36,936 bases of DNA from Pseudomonas agronomica (GCF_025917275.1 NZ_JAOSHO010000012.1:1-36936), one strand, 5' to 3'; counted from the stretch's first letter, positions 7,170-16,176 are shown. The notes: generated by a model not told the origin, from the letters alone. Translations and numbers: made by a program.

Positions 7170-8018
7170 TTACTGAAGCAGCTTCAGTACAGCGGATGGC
7201 AGTTGGTTGGCCTGGGCCAGAACCGAAGTGGAAGCCTGTTGCAGAGTCTGCTGCTTGGTCAGCTGGGCAGTTTCAGCAGCGAAGTCGGTGTCTTGTACTC
7301 GACCCAGTGCAGCACTGGCGTTTTCGTTGATGTTCTGCAGGTTGGAGATGGTGCTGGCGAAACGGTTTTGAGCAGCACCGAGGTCAGCACGAGCACTGTT
7401 GATGGTGTCGATCGCGCTGGTGATTGCGTCCATTGCGGCCGAGAAGTTGGTTTCAGCAGTAGCGCTGTCGGAACCAACGATGGTGATTGCCGAGTCAACA
7501 CCCAGGCTTGCAGCGTCGAAGCTGGCGCTCAAGGTCAGGGAGATCTGGTTGTCAGAACCGGTGTTCGAACCGACCTGGAAGGTCATGGTGCTAGCAGTAC
7601 CGTCGAGCAGATTCTTGCCGTTCAGGTTGGTGCTGTTGGCGATACGGGTCAGTTCATCGCTCATCTGCGAGAACTCTTTGTTCAGAGCGACACGGTCGGT
7701 TGCACTGTTGCTGTCGTTACGGGACTGGATGGCCAGTTCGCGCATACGCTGCAGAATGTTGGTCTGCTCTTGCATCGCGCCTTCAGCGGTCTGCGCCATG
7801 GAGATACCGTCGTTGGCGTTTTTGATCGCCATGGTCTGACCGCGGATTTGCGAGGTCATACGGGTAGCGATCTGCAGGCCGGCGGCGTCGTCTTTGGCGC
7901 TGTTGATTTTCAGGCCGGAAGACAGGCGAGTCATCGAAGTGGACAGAGCGTCGGAAGCGCGGTTCAAGTTCTTCTGAACGTTCAGCGAAGTTGTGTTGGT
8001 GTTTACTGTTAAAGCCAT
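7170..8018 (-). CDS. fliC: FliC, flagellin
   Basis: The structural subunit of the filament, 282 residues. The D0/D1 N terminus (MALTVNTNTTSLNVQKNLNR) and C terminus (QQASTSVLAQANQLPSAVLK) are classic. The variable middle is short, about residues 140-205. The length equals that of P. syringae flagellin and is much shorter than P. aeruginosa a- or b-type flagellin. Residues 30-51 form the flg22 immune epitope with its KDDAAGLQIA core intact. Serines occur at 143, 164, 176, 183, 193 and 201, the six positions reported as O-glycosylated in P. syringae pv. tabaci. The gene has a sigma-28 promoter (8102-8128) and its own terminator, and lies beside a glycosylation island, which suggests a glycosylated filament. 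Confidence 0.98.
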   Translation of the reverse strand: MALTVNTNTTSLNVQKNLNRASDALSTSMTRLSSGLKINSAKDDAAGLQIATRMTSQIRGQTMAIKNANDGISMAQTAEGAMQEQTNILQRMRELAIQSRNDSNSATDRVALNKEFSQMSDELTRIANSTNLNGKNLLDGTASTMTFQVGSNTGSDNQISLTLSASFDAASLGVDSAITIVGSDSATAETNFSAAMDAITSAIDTINSARADLGAAQNRFASTISNLQNINENASAALGRVQDTDFAAETAQLTKQQTLQQASTSVLAQANQLPSAVLKLLQ

Positions 8019-8101
8019 GACGAATTCCTCGTTGGTTGGGTACTGCGGCTTCCGGCCCTTGGCAACCGCCGGGGGTGTGGCCTAGAGAACCTTCGTAATA
8101 G

Positions 8102-8128
8102 TTATCGTCGGGTTGGGAACTTGCTTGA
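8102..8128 (-). promoter_or_regulatory. Sigma-28 (FliA) promoter of fliC
   Basis: The minus strand has TCAAGCAA (8121-8128), an 11-base spacer and GACGATAA (8102-8109). The -10 differs from GCCGATAA at one base. The -35 is a partial match. The start is expected near 8095, leaving a leader of about 77 bases before the fliC ATG. Confidence 0.8.
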
Positions 8129-8241
8129 GGGCTTTTTTCAAAAAATTTACTAGCAGACTGCCACCCCTTGAGAAACAAGGGCTTAGCGGCAAAAAAAGCT
8201 AGGAAAATGGCGTCAATAAATCGCAGGGCAGCGTCACGGGC

Positions 8242-8275
8242 AAAAAAAAAGCGCTTCAGGTCAACCTGAAGCGCT
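8242..8275 (-). terminator. Rho-independent terminator of the fabH-like gene
   Basis: A 12-bp perfect stem (8264-8275 with 8250-8261, core CCTGAAGCGC) with a very tight loop, followed on the minus strand by nine T (8242-8250, the first pairing in the stem). It lies 22 bases past the stop codon and insulates the fliC promoter from upstream transcription. Confidence 0.92.
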
Positions 8276-8296
8276 ATTGGGATGAACAGGATTCGA

Positions 8297-9226
8297 TCAA
8301 TCGCGATAAAGAATCGCCGATCCCCACGACAGGCCCACACCGAAACCGCTGATCGCGACGCGCTTCCAGTCGGCATCCAGGACGTGCTTCTCCAGCAGCA
8401 GCGGAATGCTCGACGACACGGTATTGCCGGTCTCGACCATGTCCTTGATGAATTTCTCAGGCTCGCCCTCGAAACGCCGTGCCACGGCATCGACGATCGC
8501 CGCGCTGCCCTGGTGAATGCAGAACGCGTCGATGTCGCTGGCTTGCAGCGACGACTCGTCCAACAGCTCATGCAAATGAGCGGGCACTTTCAACAAAGCA
8601 AAGTTGAAGACCTGGCGACCGTTCATGAAAAACACACCGTCGCTGACCTTCAGGTGCGGCGCACCGGAACCGTCGGTGCCGAACTTGGATTTGCCCAATT
8701 GCCAGTTGGCGCCCTCGGCCATCCACGTGGCCGTGGCGGCATCGCCGAACAGCATGGTGGTGTTGCGGTCTTCCGGGTCGACGATTTTCGAGTACGGATC
8801 GGCGGTGACCAGCAACCCATTCTTCAGCCCTGCGGCCTCCATGAAGCCCTTCAAGGCATAGATGCCGTAGACGTAGCCCGAGCAGCCCAGCGAGATATCG
8901 AACGCCGCCACGTGGGTCGGCAGCCCGAGCTTGTCCTGCACGATGGCAGCCGTGTGCGGCAGGCCTTCCTCATCACCGTTCTGGGTGACGACGATCAGCG
9001 CGTCGATGGATTCGCGCGAAAGCTGCGGGTTGTTGGCAAACAATGCGTTGACTGCTTGGACACACAGGTCCGAAGTTTCCTGGTCTGCGTCTTTGCGAGG
9101 CAGGAACGCCGAACCGATCTTGCCAAGGATGAACTCTTCATCCTTCTCGAATTTGGCACCCTGAGCGTAGTTATCCACACCAGCGGTCGGCACATAACTC
9201 GCTATGCTTTTTATGCCAATCATCAT
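8297..9226 (-). CDS. FabH-like 3-oxoacyl-ACP synthase III of the flagellin glycosylation island
   Basis: A 309-residue ketoacyl synthase III (thiolase fold). The Cys-His-Asn triad is visible: Cys115 in SLGCSGYVYG, His238 in CIHQGS and Asn268 in GNTVSS. The usual HQAN motif is HQGS, and the C-terminal SGFGVGLSWGS matches the family. The open frame can start at TTG 9265, but tandem ATGs at 9226/9223 lie in the expected place (MIGIKSIASYVP) after a GGGAAG sequence. This corresponds to orf3, the FabH homologue next to fgt2 and fliC in the P. syringae island. The likely role is to make a short 3-oxo- or 3-hydroxyacyl thioester used to N-acylate an amino sugar of the flagellin glycan, not bulk fatty acid synthesis. 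That role is inference. It has its own sigma-54-like promoter and strong terminator. Confidence 0.9.
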   Translation of the reverse strand: MMIGIKSIASYVPTAGVDNYAQGAKFEKDEEFILGKIGSAFLPRKDADQETSDLCVQAVNALFANNPQLSRESIDALIVVTQNGDEEGLPHTAAIVQDKLGLPTHVAAFDISLGCSGYVYGIYALKGFMEAAGLKNGLLVTADPYSKIVDPEDRNTTMLFGDAATATWMAEGANWQLGKSKFGTDGSGAPHLKVSDGVFFMNGRQVFNFALLKVPAHLHELLDESSLQASDIDAFCIHQGSAAIVDAVARRFEGEPEKFIKDMVETGNTVSSSIPLLLEKHVLDADWKRVAISGFGVGLSWGSAILYRD

Positions 9227-9301
9227 GGCTTCCCGATCATAAACTGCGACTAGGTTCACCCCCAAAAGCTCAGGGGCGCTTCAAAATGGTTGATTTCCAA
9301 G

Positions 9302-9317
9302 GGCAGAAGCCGTGCCA
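9302..9317 (-). promoter_or_regulatory. Sigma-54 (-24/-12) promoter of the fabH-like gene
   Basis: The minus strand reads TGGCACGGCTTCTGCC. The -24 heptamer matches the consensus TGGCACG exactly, and the -12 GC is at the right distance. The expected start is near 9291, about 65 bases before the ATG at 9226. This would make the gene co-regulated with the flagellar sigma-54 genes. Confidence 0.75.
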
Positions 9318-9500
9318 GGCGTACGCACGGGCCTCCACTCCGGGGAATACAATACAGTGAAGATGCACTTTATGACCTATGCGTCACGCCGTTTTGTCCT
9401 GAAGAGGCATTTTTTCATGACAAGCGAAGCGGCGACATTCGCTGCAACGGGTGCAGGCACCGGCCCGGAATCTTGAGAAAAGTGGAGGATTTCGGCGAGA

Positions 9501-9552
9501 GCGCCGACAGGTTCAACCTGTCGGCGCCAAGAGGACGCCTCGCAAGAGGCGT
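9501..9552 (-). terminator. Two tandem hairpins after the fgt2-like gene
   Basis: A perfect 11-bp stem, GCGCCGACAGG (9501-9511) with its complement (9517-9527), has a 5-base loop. A second 7-bp stem, ACGCCTC (9535-9541) with 9546-9552, has a GCAA loop. Neither is followed by a T run on the minus strand, so they may terminate with Rho or protect the 3' end of the mRNA. Confidence 0.45.
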
Positions 9553-9564
9553 GTTATGCGGCGG

Positions 9565-12456
9565 TCAGTTCAGCAAGTCGGTCCAAGGTACGTTGCGCAC
9601 CGGCCCCAAGGCGAAACCCGCGCCTTGCAGCGCCAGGTTGCCATTGTAGAAGCGATCCTGGGCGAACGCCCCGGACCACTTCTCACGCAGCGCCGCAAGC
9701 GCCTGCGGCGTACTTGCCAGCACGCCGGGCTGGATCAACTGCACATGGGGCGTCCATACGGTCAGATAACCGGCCTGGCCAACCCTGAGGCAGAGGTCGA
9801 CGTCACCCAGGGCATCATCGAACAATCCTGTGTCAATGCCATCAGCCGCTTCGAACAACTGCTTGGAAATCATCAGGCAGCCAAAAGATACTGCCGAACA
9901 ATTCTGCTCGACCACCAACCTGTTCATATAGCCCCGGGCGGTCTTCGACTCGCCAACGAAGGCCGAGCCGACGCTGTCATTCAAGCCCAGGATCAGACCG
10001 GCCTGGGTGATTCGTCCATCGCGTTCGACGAGCTTGGCACCGACAACGCCGACTTCCGGCCGCAAGGCTTGATTGAGCAGTGATTCGATCCAGTTGACGT
10101 TGACCACCTCGCTGTCGGCCGCGAGCGCCACCAGGTAATCGCCCTTGGCTTCCTGACTCGCAGCGTTGATCAGAGACCCCGTTGCGACGCCCGCATCAAT
10201 ATCCAGCAACCGGACGCGACTGGCCTGGTGCCCCTGGCCGTCAAGCCAAGTGCGCAGTACGGGATGGTTTGCCGCCATGGTGGGCACCAGCACTTCGTAG
10301 CGCTGGTACCGGGTGCGTTGCAGTACGCTGAGCAAGCCACGTTGCAACACCGTCAGATCATCGACGCCGTGGACAATGATCGACACCATGGGGCGCTCGG
10401 CAAAGCGATAATCGATTTTATGGGTCCCCGGCACGACTGCGCTCACGTCGGCTTGATAACCACGAACCGCCAGATGACGCAGCAATGTCTTGCGCTCATC
10501 AGCGTTGTCTTCCACCACGGGCGCCTGGCAGATCAGCAGAGGTTCATCCAGATGAGCAAGCCCCTCCAGGCCGTCCTGCTCGATCAGGCGCAACAGCAGG
10601 TCGAACTCCATCGCGTTCTTGAACTCGCGCGAATAACCGCCGAGCTTTACCAACGTCTCACGACGTATCAACCAATGACGACCCATCATTGCCGGGTTGC
10701 TTTGCAGCAAGTCAAGGTTGAATCCTGGTCGGAAGACATCGGCCAGCGTACCGTCAGGCTGACGCTGGAACTCGTCCATAGCCACGGCCTGGCATGGCGC
10801 GTCCAGCAGCTCGACACCCGCGCGGAACAGGCCACCCGGCGTCAATTCATCGCCGGCCTCGGCCATGACCATCCAGTCACAATCGCTCTGGCTGACGACC
10901 TGGTTAATCTTATCGACGTAGTTGCTTTCGTTGACTTTGACGAAATGCAGCACGCTCTGCGGCGTCGTCTCGGCCGGCAGGTCGCCGGTCGTGAACACCA
11001 CAATCTTGAACGCCCGGCAGTAGCCATTGATGATGCTGTCGAAGGTGGCCTGCATCTTGAAGATATCGGCTTCCAGGTCGAGGATCAAAATGCCGAACGT
11101 AGGTCCACCCTTGCGAGCCGCCAGGTATTTTGACACTTGTTGGGCTTCACGCGCGCTCGGCTCACGCGCCTCGAGCCAGCGCAGCAATCGGCCGGAACGT
11201 GTGTCGTCGAACAACCGCGCGGTATTTTCGAACGCTGCCGCCTTGAGCCGTTGGTCCCAGGCCTGGAGCATCTGCACGTAGCGCGTGTCACCCTTGGCCT
11301 GCATGAGCCCCAGCAGTTGCTTCACCAGGTCCTGGTTGAACGCATAGCTCAGGAATGCCCTCGCCAACTGTTCATCAAGCGGCTCGGCGCTGGTGTTGCG
11401 CTGGGGGCGGGAAAGCTCCTTTTGCTTGAGCATGGCCGCTTCCAGCTCCTTCAACTGCACCTGCCCGCTCGGCGCGGCATGAAGCAGGAATTCCAGTGTG
11501 GCGAGCACGTCGAAAAAAGCCTGGTTATAAAAGGGCAACTCAACGTACTGCGTGGGTTCGAAACGACGAACCGGCTCAGCACGCCGGGAATCCCAGGTCG
11601 ACTCGAACAGTTTTCCCGACGGAGGCACCGAACGCTCAGCGAGCTTCTTGACGATGCCCCGGGCATGTTCTCGCACCGAAGCACCCGCGCCGAAGGCGGC
11701 GGCCAGCGTTATGGCCAAACGCTCCTGCTCGGCAACCGCTCGCATGTCCTGGGTACCCGGCGTCATGGCGACCTGGCTTTGCGGCTTCCTCACGCGACTG
11801 CGTTCATGGACGCCATAGGGAATGTCCAGCAAGCGGACCTTCGCATCCGCCACCACCCCATAGGAATGGCCGGCCTCCTGTAACTGCGAGTCAAAACCGG
11901 CGGGCAACGACGCGTAGCTGCGTCGCAGGGTTTCGGTGCGCGTAAGGGCATTTACCAGTGCGGGGCAATCTTCGGCAAATGCGCTCAGCCGGGCTTCAGC
12001 CGAGGGGCCGGAGTAATCTTCGCAGCCCTTGCGGTCGAGCAAGTAATAGTCGACACGGTCGGCATGGGCCTCGAACGCCACGCTGTAGCCTTGGCAGGCC
12101 CCGTACTCGCCGTGCGCTTCCAGGAAATCCATCGCCTGTTCAAGTGCCAGGGGCAGCAGGAAACTCTCGGCATCGGCGACAGCCAGGTAAGGCGTGACGA
12201 CGTGCTCGACAGCCTGGCGAACCTTGTCACCAAAGCCACTCGCCGTGGGCGCGTGTAGGTATTGCACGTCCGAGAATGCTGCCGTGATCCCAGTGTCGAC
12301 CCGGCTCGATGAGTCGACGACCAGCAAGGTGAATGAACTCTCACTGTAATAACGCAACGCCCGCCGCAAGGCAGTCGACTGGTCGTGAGCGAGCAGCACC
12401 AGGGTAAACCGTTCATTCAACAGTGCAGTCGATCCTGTTGGGACATTGCTTTGCAT
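9565..12456 (-). CDS. fgt2: Fgt2-like giant glycosyltransferase
   Basis: A 963-residue cytoplasmic glycosyltransferase. Its N-terminal module (about 15-250) is a GT-A domain resembling the TIGR00180-type transferases (TLVLLAHDQS..., LLVVDSSSR, with ADAES as the likely metal-binding loop near residue 97). A helical linker (250-450) follows. The C-terminal half (about 450-950) is the GT2-like core also present in the other two giant transferases of this window (FRPGFNLDLL, GRHWLIRRE, RPMVSIIV, RPEVGVVG, EQNCSAV). ATGs occur at 12462 and 12456. The Shine-Dalgarno AAGGA abuts the first and is 6 bases before the second, so 12456 is chosen. Position and architecture match fgt2 of the P. syringae flagellin glycosylation island, whose product adds sugar to flagellin. 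The exact donor and linkage cannot be read. Confidence 0.88.
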   Translation of the reverse strand: MQSNVPTGSTALLNERFTLVLLAHDQSTALRRALRYYSESSFTLLVVDSSSRVDTGITAAFSDVQYLHAPTASGFGDKVRQAVEHVVTPYLAVADAESFLLPLALEQAMDFLEAHGEYGACQGYSVAFEAHADRVDYYLLDRKGCEDYSGPSAEARLSAFAEDCPALVNALTRTETLRRSYASLPAGFDSQLQEAGHSYGVVADAKVRLLDIPYGVHERSRVRKPQSQVAMTPGTQDMRAVAEQERLAITLAAAFGAGASVREHARGIVKKLAERSVPPSGKLFESTWDSRRAEPVRRFEPTQYVELPFYNQAFFDVLATLEFLLHAAPSGQVQLKELEAAMLKQKELSRPQRNTSAEPLDEQLARAFLSYAFNQDLVKQLLGLMQAKGDTRYVQMLQAWDQRLKAAAFENTARLFDDTRSGRLLRWLEAREPSAREAQQVSKYLAARKGGPTFGILILDLEADIFKMQATFDSIINGYCRAFKIVVFTTGDLPAETTPQSVLHFVKVNESNYVDKINQVVSQSDCDWMVMAEAGDELTPGGLFRAGVELLDAPCQAVAMDEFQRQPDGTLADVFRPGFNLDLLQSNPAMMGRHWLIRRETLVKLGGYSREFKNAMEFDLLLRLIEQDGLEGLAHLDEPLLICQAPVVEDNADERKTLLRHLAVRGYQADVSAVVPGTHKIDYRFAERPMVSIIVHGVDDLTVLQRGLLSVLQRTRYQRYEVLVPTMAANHPVLRTWLDGQGHQASRVRLLDIDAGVATGSLINAASQEAKGDYLVALAADSEVVNVNWIESLLNQALRPEVGVVGAKLVERDGRITQAGLILGLNDSVGSAFVGESKTARGYMNRLVVEQNCSAVSFGCLMISKQLFEAADGIDTGLFDDALGDVDLCLRVGQAGYLTVWTPHVQLIQPGVLASTPQALAALREKWSGAFAQDRFYNGNLALQGAGFALGPVRNVPWTDLLN

Positions 12457-12518
12457 ATTCATTCCTTAACGGGTAGGTGGCCGCATCAGCGACACCGGGA
12501 ATTCGAGATTGAACCTGG

Positions 12519-15500
12519 TCAATCCGGCAACCAACCATTGGCCCAGTACTGCAGGTTATCGCCGCGCAAGACGAAGTCGCGCAACACCACTTCACGTAAT
12601 TCATCGCCCATCCGGTAACTGGCAATCGGATCCGCCAGGTGCATACGGATCGCTTCCAGCCATTCTTCGGTGCTGTTGCTGAGGACCCGGGTGCAAGGCA
12701 AGTGCCCTCGGTAAGCCTCGGTATCCGAACAAATGACCGGATAGCCGCACGCACCGTACTCCAGCAGTCGGAGGTTGCTTTTGCAGTCGTTGAAAATATG
12801 AAATTCCAAGGGTGCCAAGGCCAGATCCAGGTTCAGGCTGGCAAGCTTCGCCGGATAGGCCGCCAGGCTCACGCCAGGATGGAACTCATGGATAAAGGGC
12901 TTGAGCATATCCGGGCACATGCCAAAGAAAACCCACTCCACCTCGTCAGCCAGTTCCCGGACGACATCGGCGATAAGCTCCAGGTCACCACGGTGGCTGG
13001 TGCCGCCTCCCCAACCGATACGCGGCTTGCCGGAGGTTGCACGCTGGCTGCGGAGCTGATGCCACAGGCCGGCCGCCAGCATGTTCGGCACCACGCGGAT
13101 GTCGTGGTGCATGCTGGACAAGGCGTCCGCCAGCGGATGGGTGGACACCACGACCCGATCGCACTGGGCGATCCCTTGGCGCAGCAAGTCCTCGAGGTTG
13201 TCCGGCATATTGCGACGGTGTTCGTTTTTTTCGGGGACCCTGGCGATGTAGTCATCCAATTCATAGATGCGCATGGCATTGGAGTAAGTCTTGACCTGGG
13301 CAATGTCCTTGAATTTACCGACGTTATAGCGCCCTTGCAGGATAATCACATCGGGTGACTGGCGCTCGATGTCGATGATCGAGGGCGTATCGTAGGCCAC
13401 ACGCCCGACGATTCGACCCGCCGCTTCCAGTTCGAACAACGGCTGGCTGACTCGGTAATGCCCCACTGCCGAGGTATTGACCGCCATTCCCAGGATCGAC
13501 GGCACGTTGCGGGTGATCAACGGATTCCAGCCGGTACGTGGCCCAGGCTCAAGACTGAAGCTTTTCCCAGTCAGGGTCAGGTTACGGTTGTAGGCAGGAT
13601 CGTTGGCGACCCGGGGCAACCAGCGCTGATAGAACGCCTCTTGTTCATGCTCCAGGCGCGCCTTCCACGACGGATCACGACTGGCTTCCAAGCCGGGCGC
13701 CAGCACCACATCACTGTGAGGTGTCGTAACAATCAAGTAACCGTTTTTTCCGACTTGCTGGCAGAGTTCCAGAGAATTGATGCGCTGCGTTGTGATCGAC
13801 TCATCGAACCCGCCGACCTCCTCCAGAACCTGCTTGCGCACCAACAGACAATGGTCGCCAACGGCACTCCAGTTCTGCACCGTCTGCAAGCGTTGCATAT
13901 AGCCGCCAGACGTCACCGATTCGTTGACGAACGCCCTGCCCGCCAACCCGTCCAGCCCCATGATCATCCCGGAGTCGATGACCCGGCCCTGCAGGTTGAG
14001 TGTGCGGGGCCCGACGATACCGACCTCAGGACGCTGCCCATGATTGAGCAGTTCGTCCAGCCAGGCGGCCTCCAGCACGATGCAATTGGGACTGAGCAGC
14101 AACAGGTATTCGCCACGGGCCTGCTGTGCGGCGAAATTGCGGATCACGGCTTCGCTGGCGCTTCCCGGATGGAAGAATATTCGCAACTTCTCACTGCTCA
14201 GCTCGGCCATGGCCCGCAGCCAATGCTGCAACTCGGTGCTTTCACTGGCGTTGTCGACGATGATGATCTCGTAGTTCGGATAAGCCGTCGTACTGAGCAG
14301 GCTGTCGACGCAACGCTCCAGGGCGCTCAGATCATCCTTGACGCTGATAATAATCGACACCAGTGGCCGCTCGGTGAACAGGTATTCGATACGCGGTATC
14401 AACGCCAGGAGCGGCCCGGGGTGAAGCCGGTGCGGCACGCCGATGCGCTGCAGATGAACACTGATCAGCCGGGCGTTCTGCTCGATGACTTCCGGCAGCG
14501 ACAGCCATTGGGCGAACGAAAACGCCGACTCGACCTGGACCTCCGGAACATGTCCAATCGCCTGCGGTCCATCCGTTTCAACCAATCGCCAGATCAAGTC
14601 GTGGGGCGCCAATTCCCCCAGGCTCGAATCAAATCCACCCGAGACCAGGAGTCGAGCGCGCTCGAAAGCCAGTGTTCGGCCGACGTAGGGATAACCGCGC
14701 ATCAAATCGAGATTGAAGTCGGGCTTGAAGATCGGCTCCGCCGATTTTTCGTCCACCAGCGCGCCTTCATCGCTATAGATACAGGCCGCACCCGGCGAGC
14801 TGACAATCCGATCGGCCATGACCAGGAGCGCTGACTCCGTCAAGCGATCGCCGGCACGCAGCAGATAGAACCAGTCGGCCCCGTCCAGTTGCGGCAACAG
14901 CCCATTGAGCTGCTGAACCCAGTCCGCCTGCAGGCCAAGACGCAGGACATGGTTGTCCATCACCTGGCGACCGTTGGACAACAGCAGCACCGATTCGCAG
15001 GCATAAGCCTGGTCAGCGATGCTCTGCAGGGTGATACCCAACGCATGAGGATCGTCCTGCTCGTCAATGATGACGGGGACGATCGTCGGACGATAAGCCC
15101 AGCGCGCGATCTGCCGGGACAAGACTTGCTTGCGCAATGGGCTGAAACGCCGACATGCCAACCACTGCACATAGAGATCCGCGTAGCTCTCGATGTCAGT
15201 GCCGACTTGCGAGCCGATGACGCCCTGCCGAGTCGCGATGATCGAGTAGACGTTGATTTCTTCCCATTCGGACGTCCCCTGGTCCTGGCTTCGATCCAGC
15301 GCCTGGTAACGCACCCAGCCACTGGCTGGCGCCGGCTCGCCGCTGCGCTGGGTGAGCATTTCCTTGAGCCAGTTCAATTCGACCGTGGCCGCCTCAAGCA
15401 TCTTGTGCTGACGCGCAAGGCGCTCCGGATGCAACCGTTGGCCACTTCCCTCGGCGTATAACTGGACCAGGTGACCCCGGCGCAGCAGACAGATGAACAA

Positions 15501-16100
15501 GGCAAAATCCAGGACCGCCTCGAAGCCTTCACCGGGCCGCGCCAACGCTGGCAGCAAGGCCTCGACATCGGTGCGACGCATCATTGCGCCACTTAAACCG
15601 CCCAGGATATTACGGGTGGTCTTTTCAAAATATGCCAGCATGTCGCTGCCGTTGAACAGCGCATCGAACTGGGTGATGCCAGTGTTCTCGACGCGAATCG
15701 GCAAGGCGTAATTGTCTGCATCGATCAAATGATGCTTGTTGATCACCAGCGATACCTGTTCATGCTCCTGCAGGATGACGGCCTGTTGACGGACGCAGAA
15801 CGCCAGCAGTTGATCGTCATCGCACAGAAACTTGATGTACTCACCCCGGGATTCCTCGAGGCAGCGCAACAGGTTCTGCTGGAACCCCAGCCGCTCAGGG
15901 TTGTGCAGGTAGCGCACCGCAACATTGGAGCTTGCGCGAAGCTCCCGGACAATCAGCTCGATTTCATCGGTGCGGCAATCGTCGCAGATGACGATTTCAA
16001 GGTTCTCGTAAGTCTGCTCGAGCGCGCTTTGCAAGGCGAGGCGGAAAAAGCGTGAGTGGTACGCGGGGATGGCAATGCTGACAAGAGGAGCTGATTTCAC
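12519..16100 (-). CDS. fgt1: Fgt1-like giant multidomain glycosyltransferase
   Basis: A protein of about 1193 residues with four modules; numbering here counts from the TTG at 16115. Residues 10-260 are a canonical GT2 domain (PLVSIAIPAYHS, ICDDC, FLCDDDQ with the metal-binding DDD at 99-101). Residues 340-560 and 584-840 are the two parts of the GT2-like core shared with its neighbours, but the second has SPN where a DxD is expected. Residues 870-1198 form a GT-B-like domain (YELDDY, RIGWGGGTSHRGD, YGACGYPVICS). No ATG is available. A GTG at 16100 (MKSAPLVSIA) is chosen, though TTG 16115 is possible; neither has a strong Shine-Dalgarno. It corresponds to fgt1 of P. syringae, the transferase thought to place the first rhamnose on flagellin. 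It lies 57 bases before fgt2 and probably shares its transcript. Confidence 0.88.
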   Translation of the reverse strand: MKSAPLVSIAIPAYHSRFFRLALQSALEQTYENLEIVICDDCRTDEIELIVRELRASSNVAVRYLHNPERLGFQQNLLRCLEESRGEYIKFLCDDDQLLAFCVRQQAVILQEHEQVSLVINKHHLIDADNYALPIRVENTGITQFDALFNGSDMLAYFEKTTRNILGGLSGAMMRRTDVEALLPALARPGEGFEAVLDFALFICLLRRGHLVQLYAEGSGQRLHPERLARQHKMLEAATVELNWLKEMLTQRSGEPAPASGWVRYQALDRSQDQGTSEWEEINVYSIIATRQGVIGSQVGTDIESYADLYVQWLACRRFSPLRKQVLSRQIARWAYRPTIVPVIIDEQDDPHALGITLQSIADQAYACESVLLLSNGRQVMDNHVLRLGLQADWVQQLNGLLPQLDGADWFYLLRAGDRLTESALLVMADRIVSSPGAACIYSDEGALVDEKSAEPIFKPDFNLDLMRGYPYVGRTLAFERARLLVSGGFDSSLGELAPHDLIWRLVETDGPQAIGHVPEVQVESAFSFAQWLSLPEVIEQNARLISVHLQRIGVPHRLHPGPLLALIPRIEYLFTERPLVSIIISVKDDLSALERCVDSLLSTTAYPNYEIIIVDNASESTELQHWLRAMAELSSEKLRIFFHPGSASEAVIRNFAAQQARGEYLLLLSPNCIVLEAAWLDELLNHGQRPEVGIVGPRTLNLQGRVIDSGMIMGLDGLAGRAFVNESVTSGGYMQRLQTVQNWSAVGDHCLLVRKQVLEEVGGFDESITTQRINSLELCQQVGKNGYLIVTTPHSDVVLAPGLEASRDPSWKARLEHEQEAFYQRWLPRVANDPAYNRNLTLTGKSFSLEPGPRTGWNPLITRNVPSILGMAVNTSAVGHYRVSQPLFELEAAGRIVGRVAYDTPSIIDIERQSPDVIILQGRYNVGKFKDIAQVKTYSNAMRIYELDDYIARVPEKNEHRRNMPDNLEDLLRQGIAQCDRVVVSTHPLADALSSMHHDIRVVPNMLAAGLWHQLRSQRATSGKPRIGWGGGTSHRGDLELIADVVRELADEVEWVFFGMCPDMLKPFIHEFHPGVSLAAYPAKLASLNLDLALAPLEFHIFNDCKSNLRLLEYGACGYPVICSDTEAYRGHLPCTRVLSNSTEEWLEAIRMHLADPIASYRMGDELREVVLRDFVLRGDNLQYWANGWLPD

Positions 16101-16176
16101 ACGCTTGGCTCTCAACCGGTGGGCGCCAACTCAGGCGAGAGCAGGACGTCCTGAATCATATTAAGGAACGGGCCAA

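Larger units (their letters stand above)
9227..9564. other. Intergenic region between the fgt2-like and fabH-like genes
   Basis: No convincing gene. It holds the sigma-54-like promoter of the fabH-like gene (9302-9317) and two tandem hairpins after the fgt2-like gene (9501-9552). The 130 bases between them show no recognisable structure. Confidence 0.7.

Noticed and set aside
9417-9476. 19-codon plus-strand ORF (MTSEAATFAATGAGTGPES) with a GAAGAGG upstream
   Set aside because: It is too short to judge, no promoter was recognised and it has no known relative. It may be chance.
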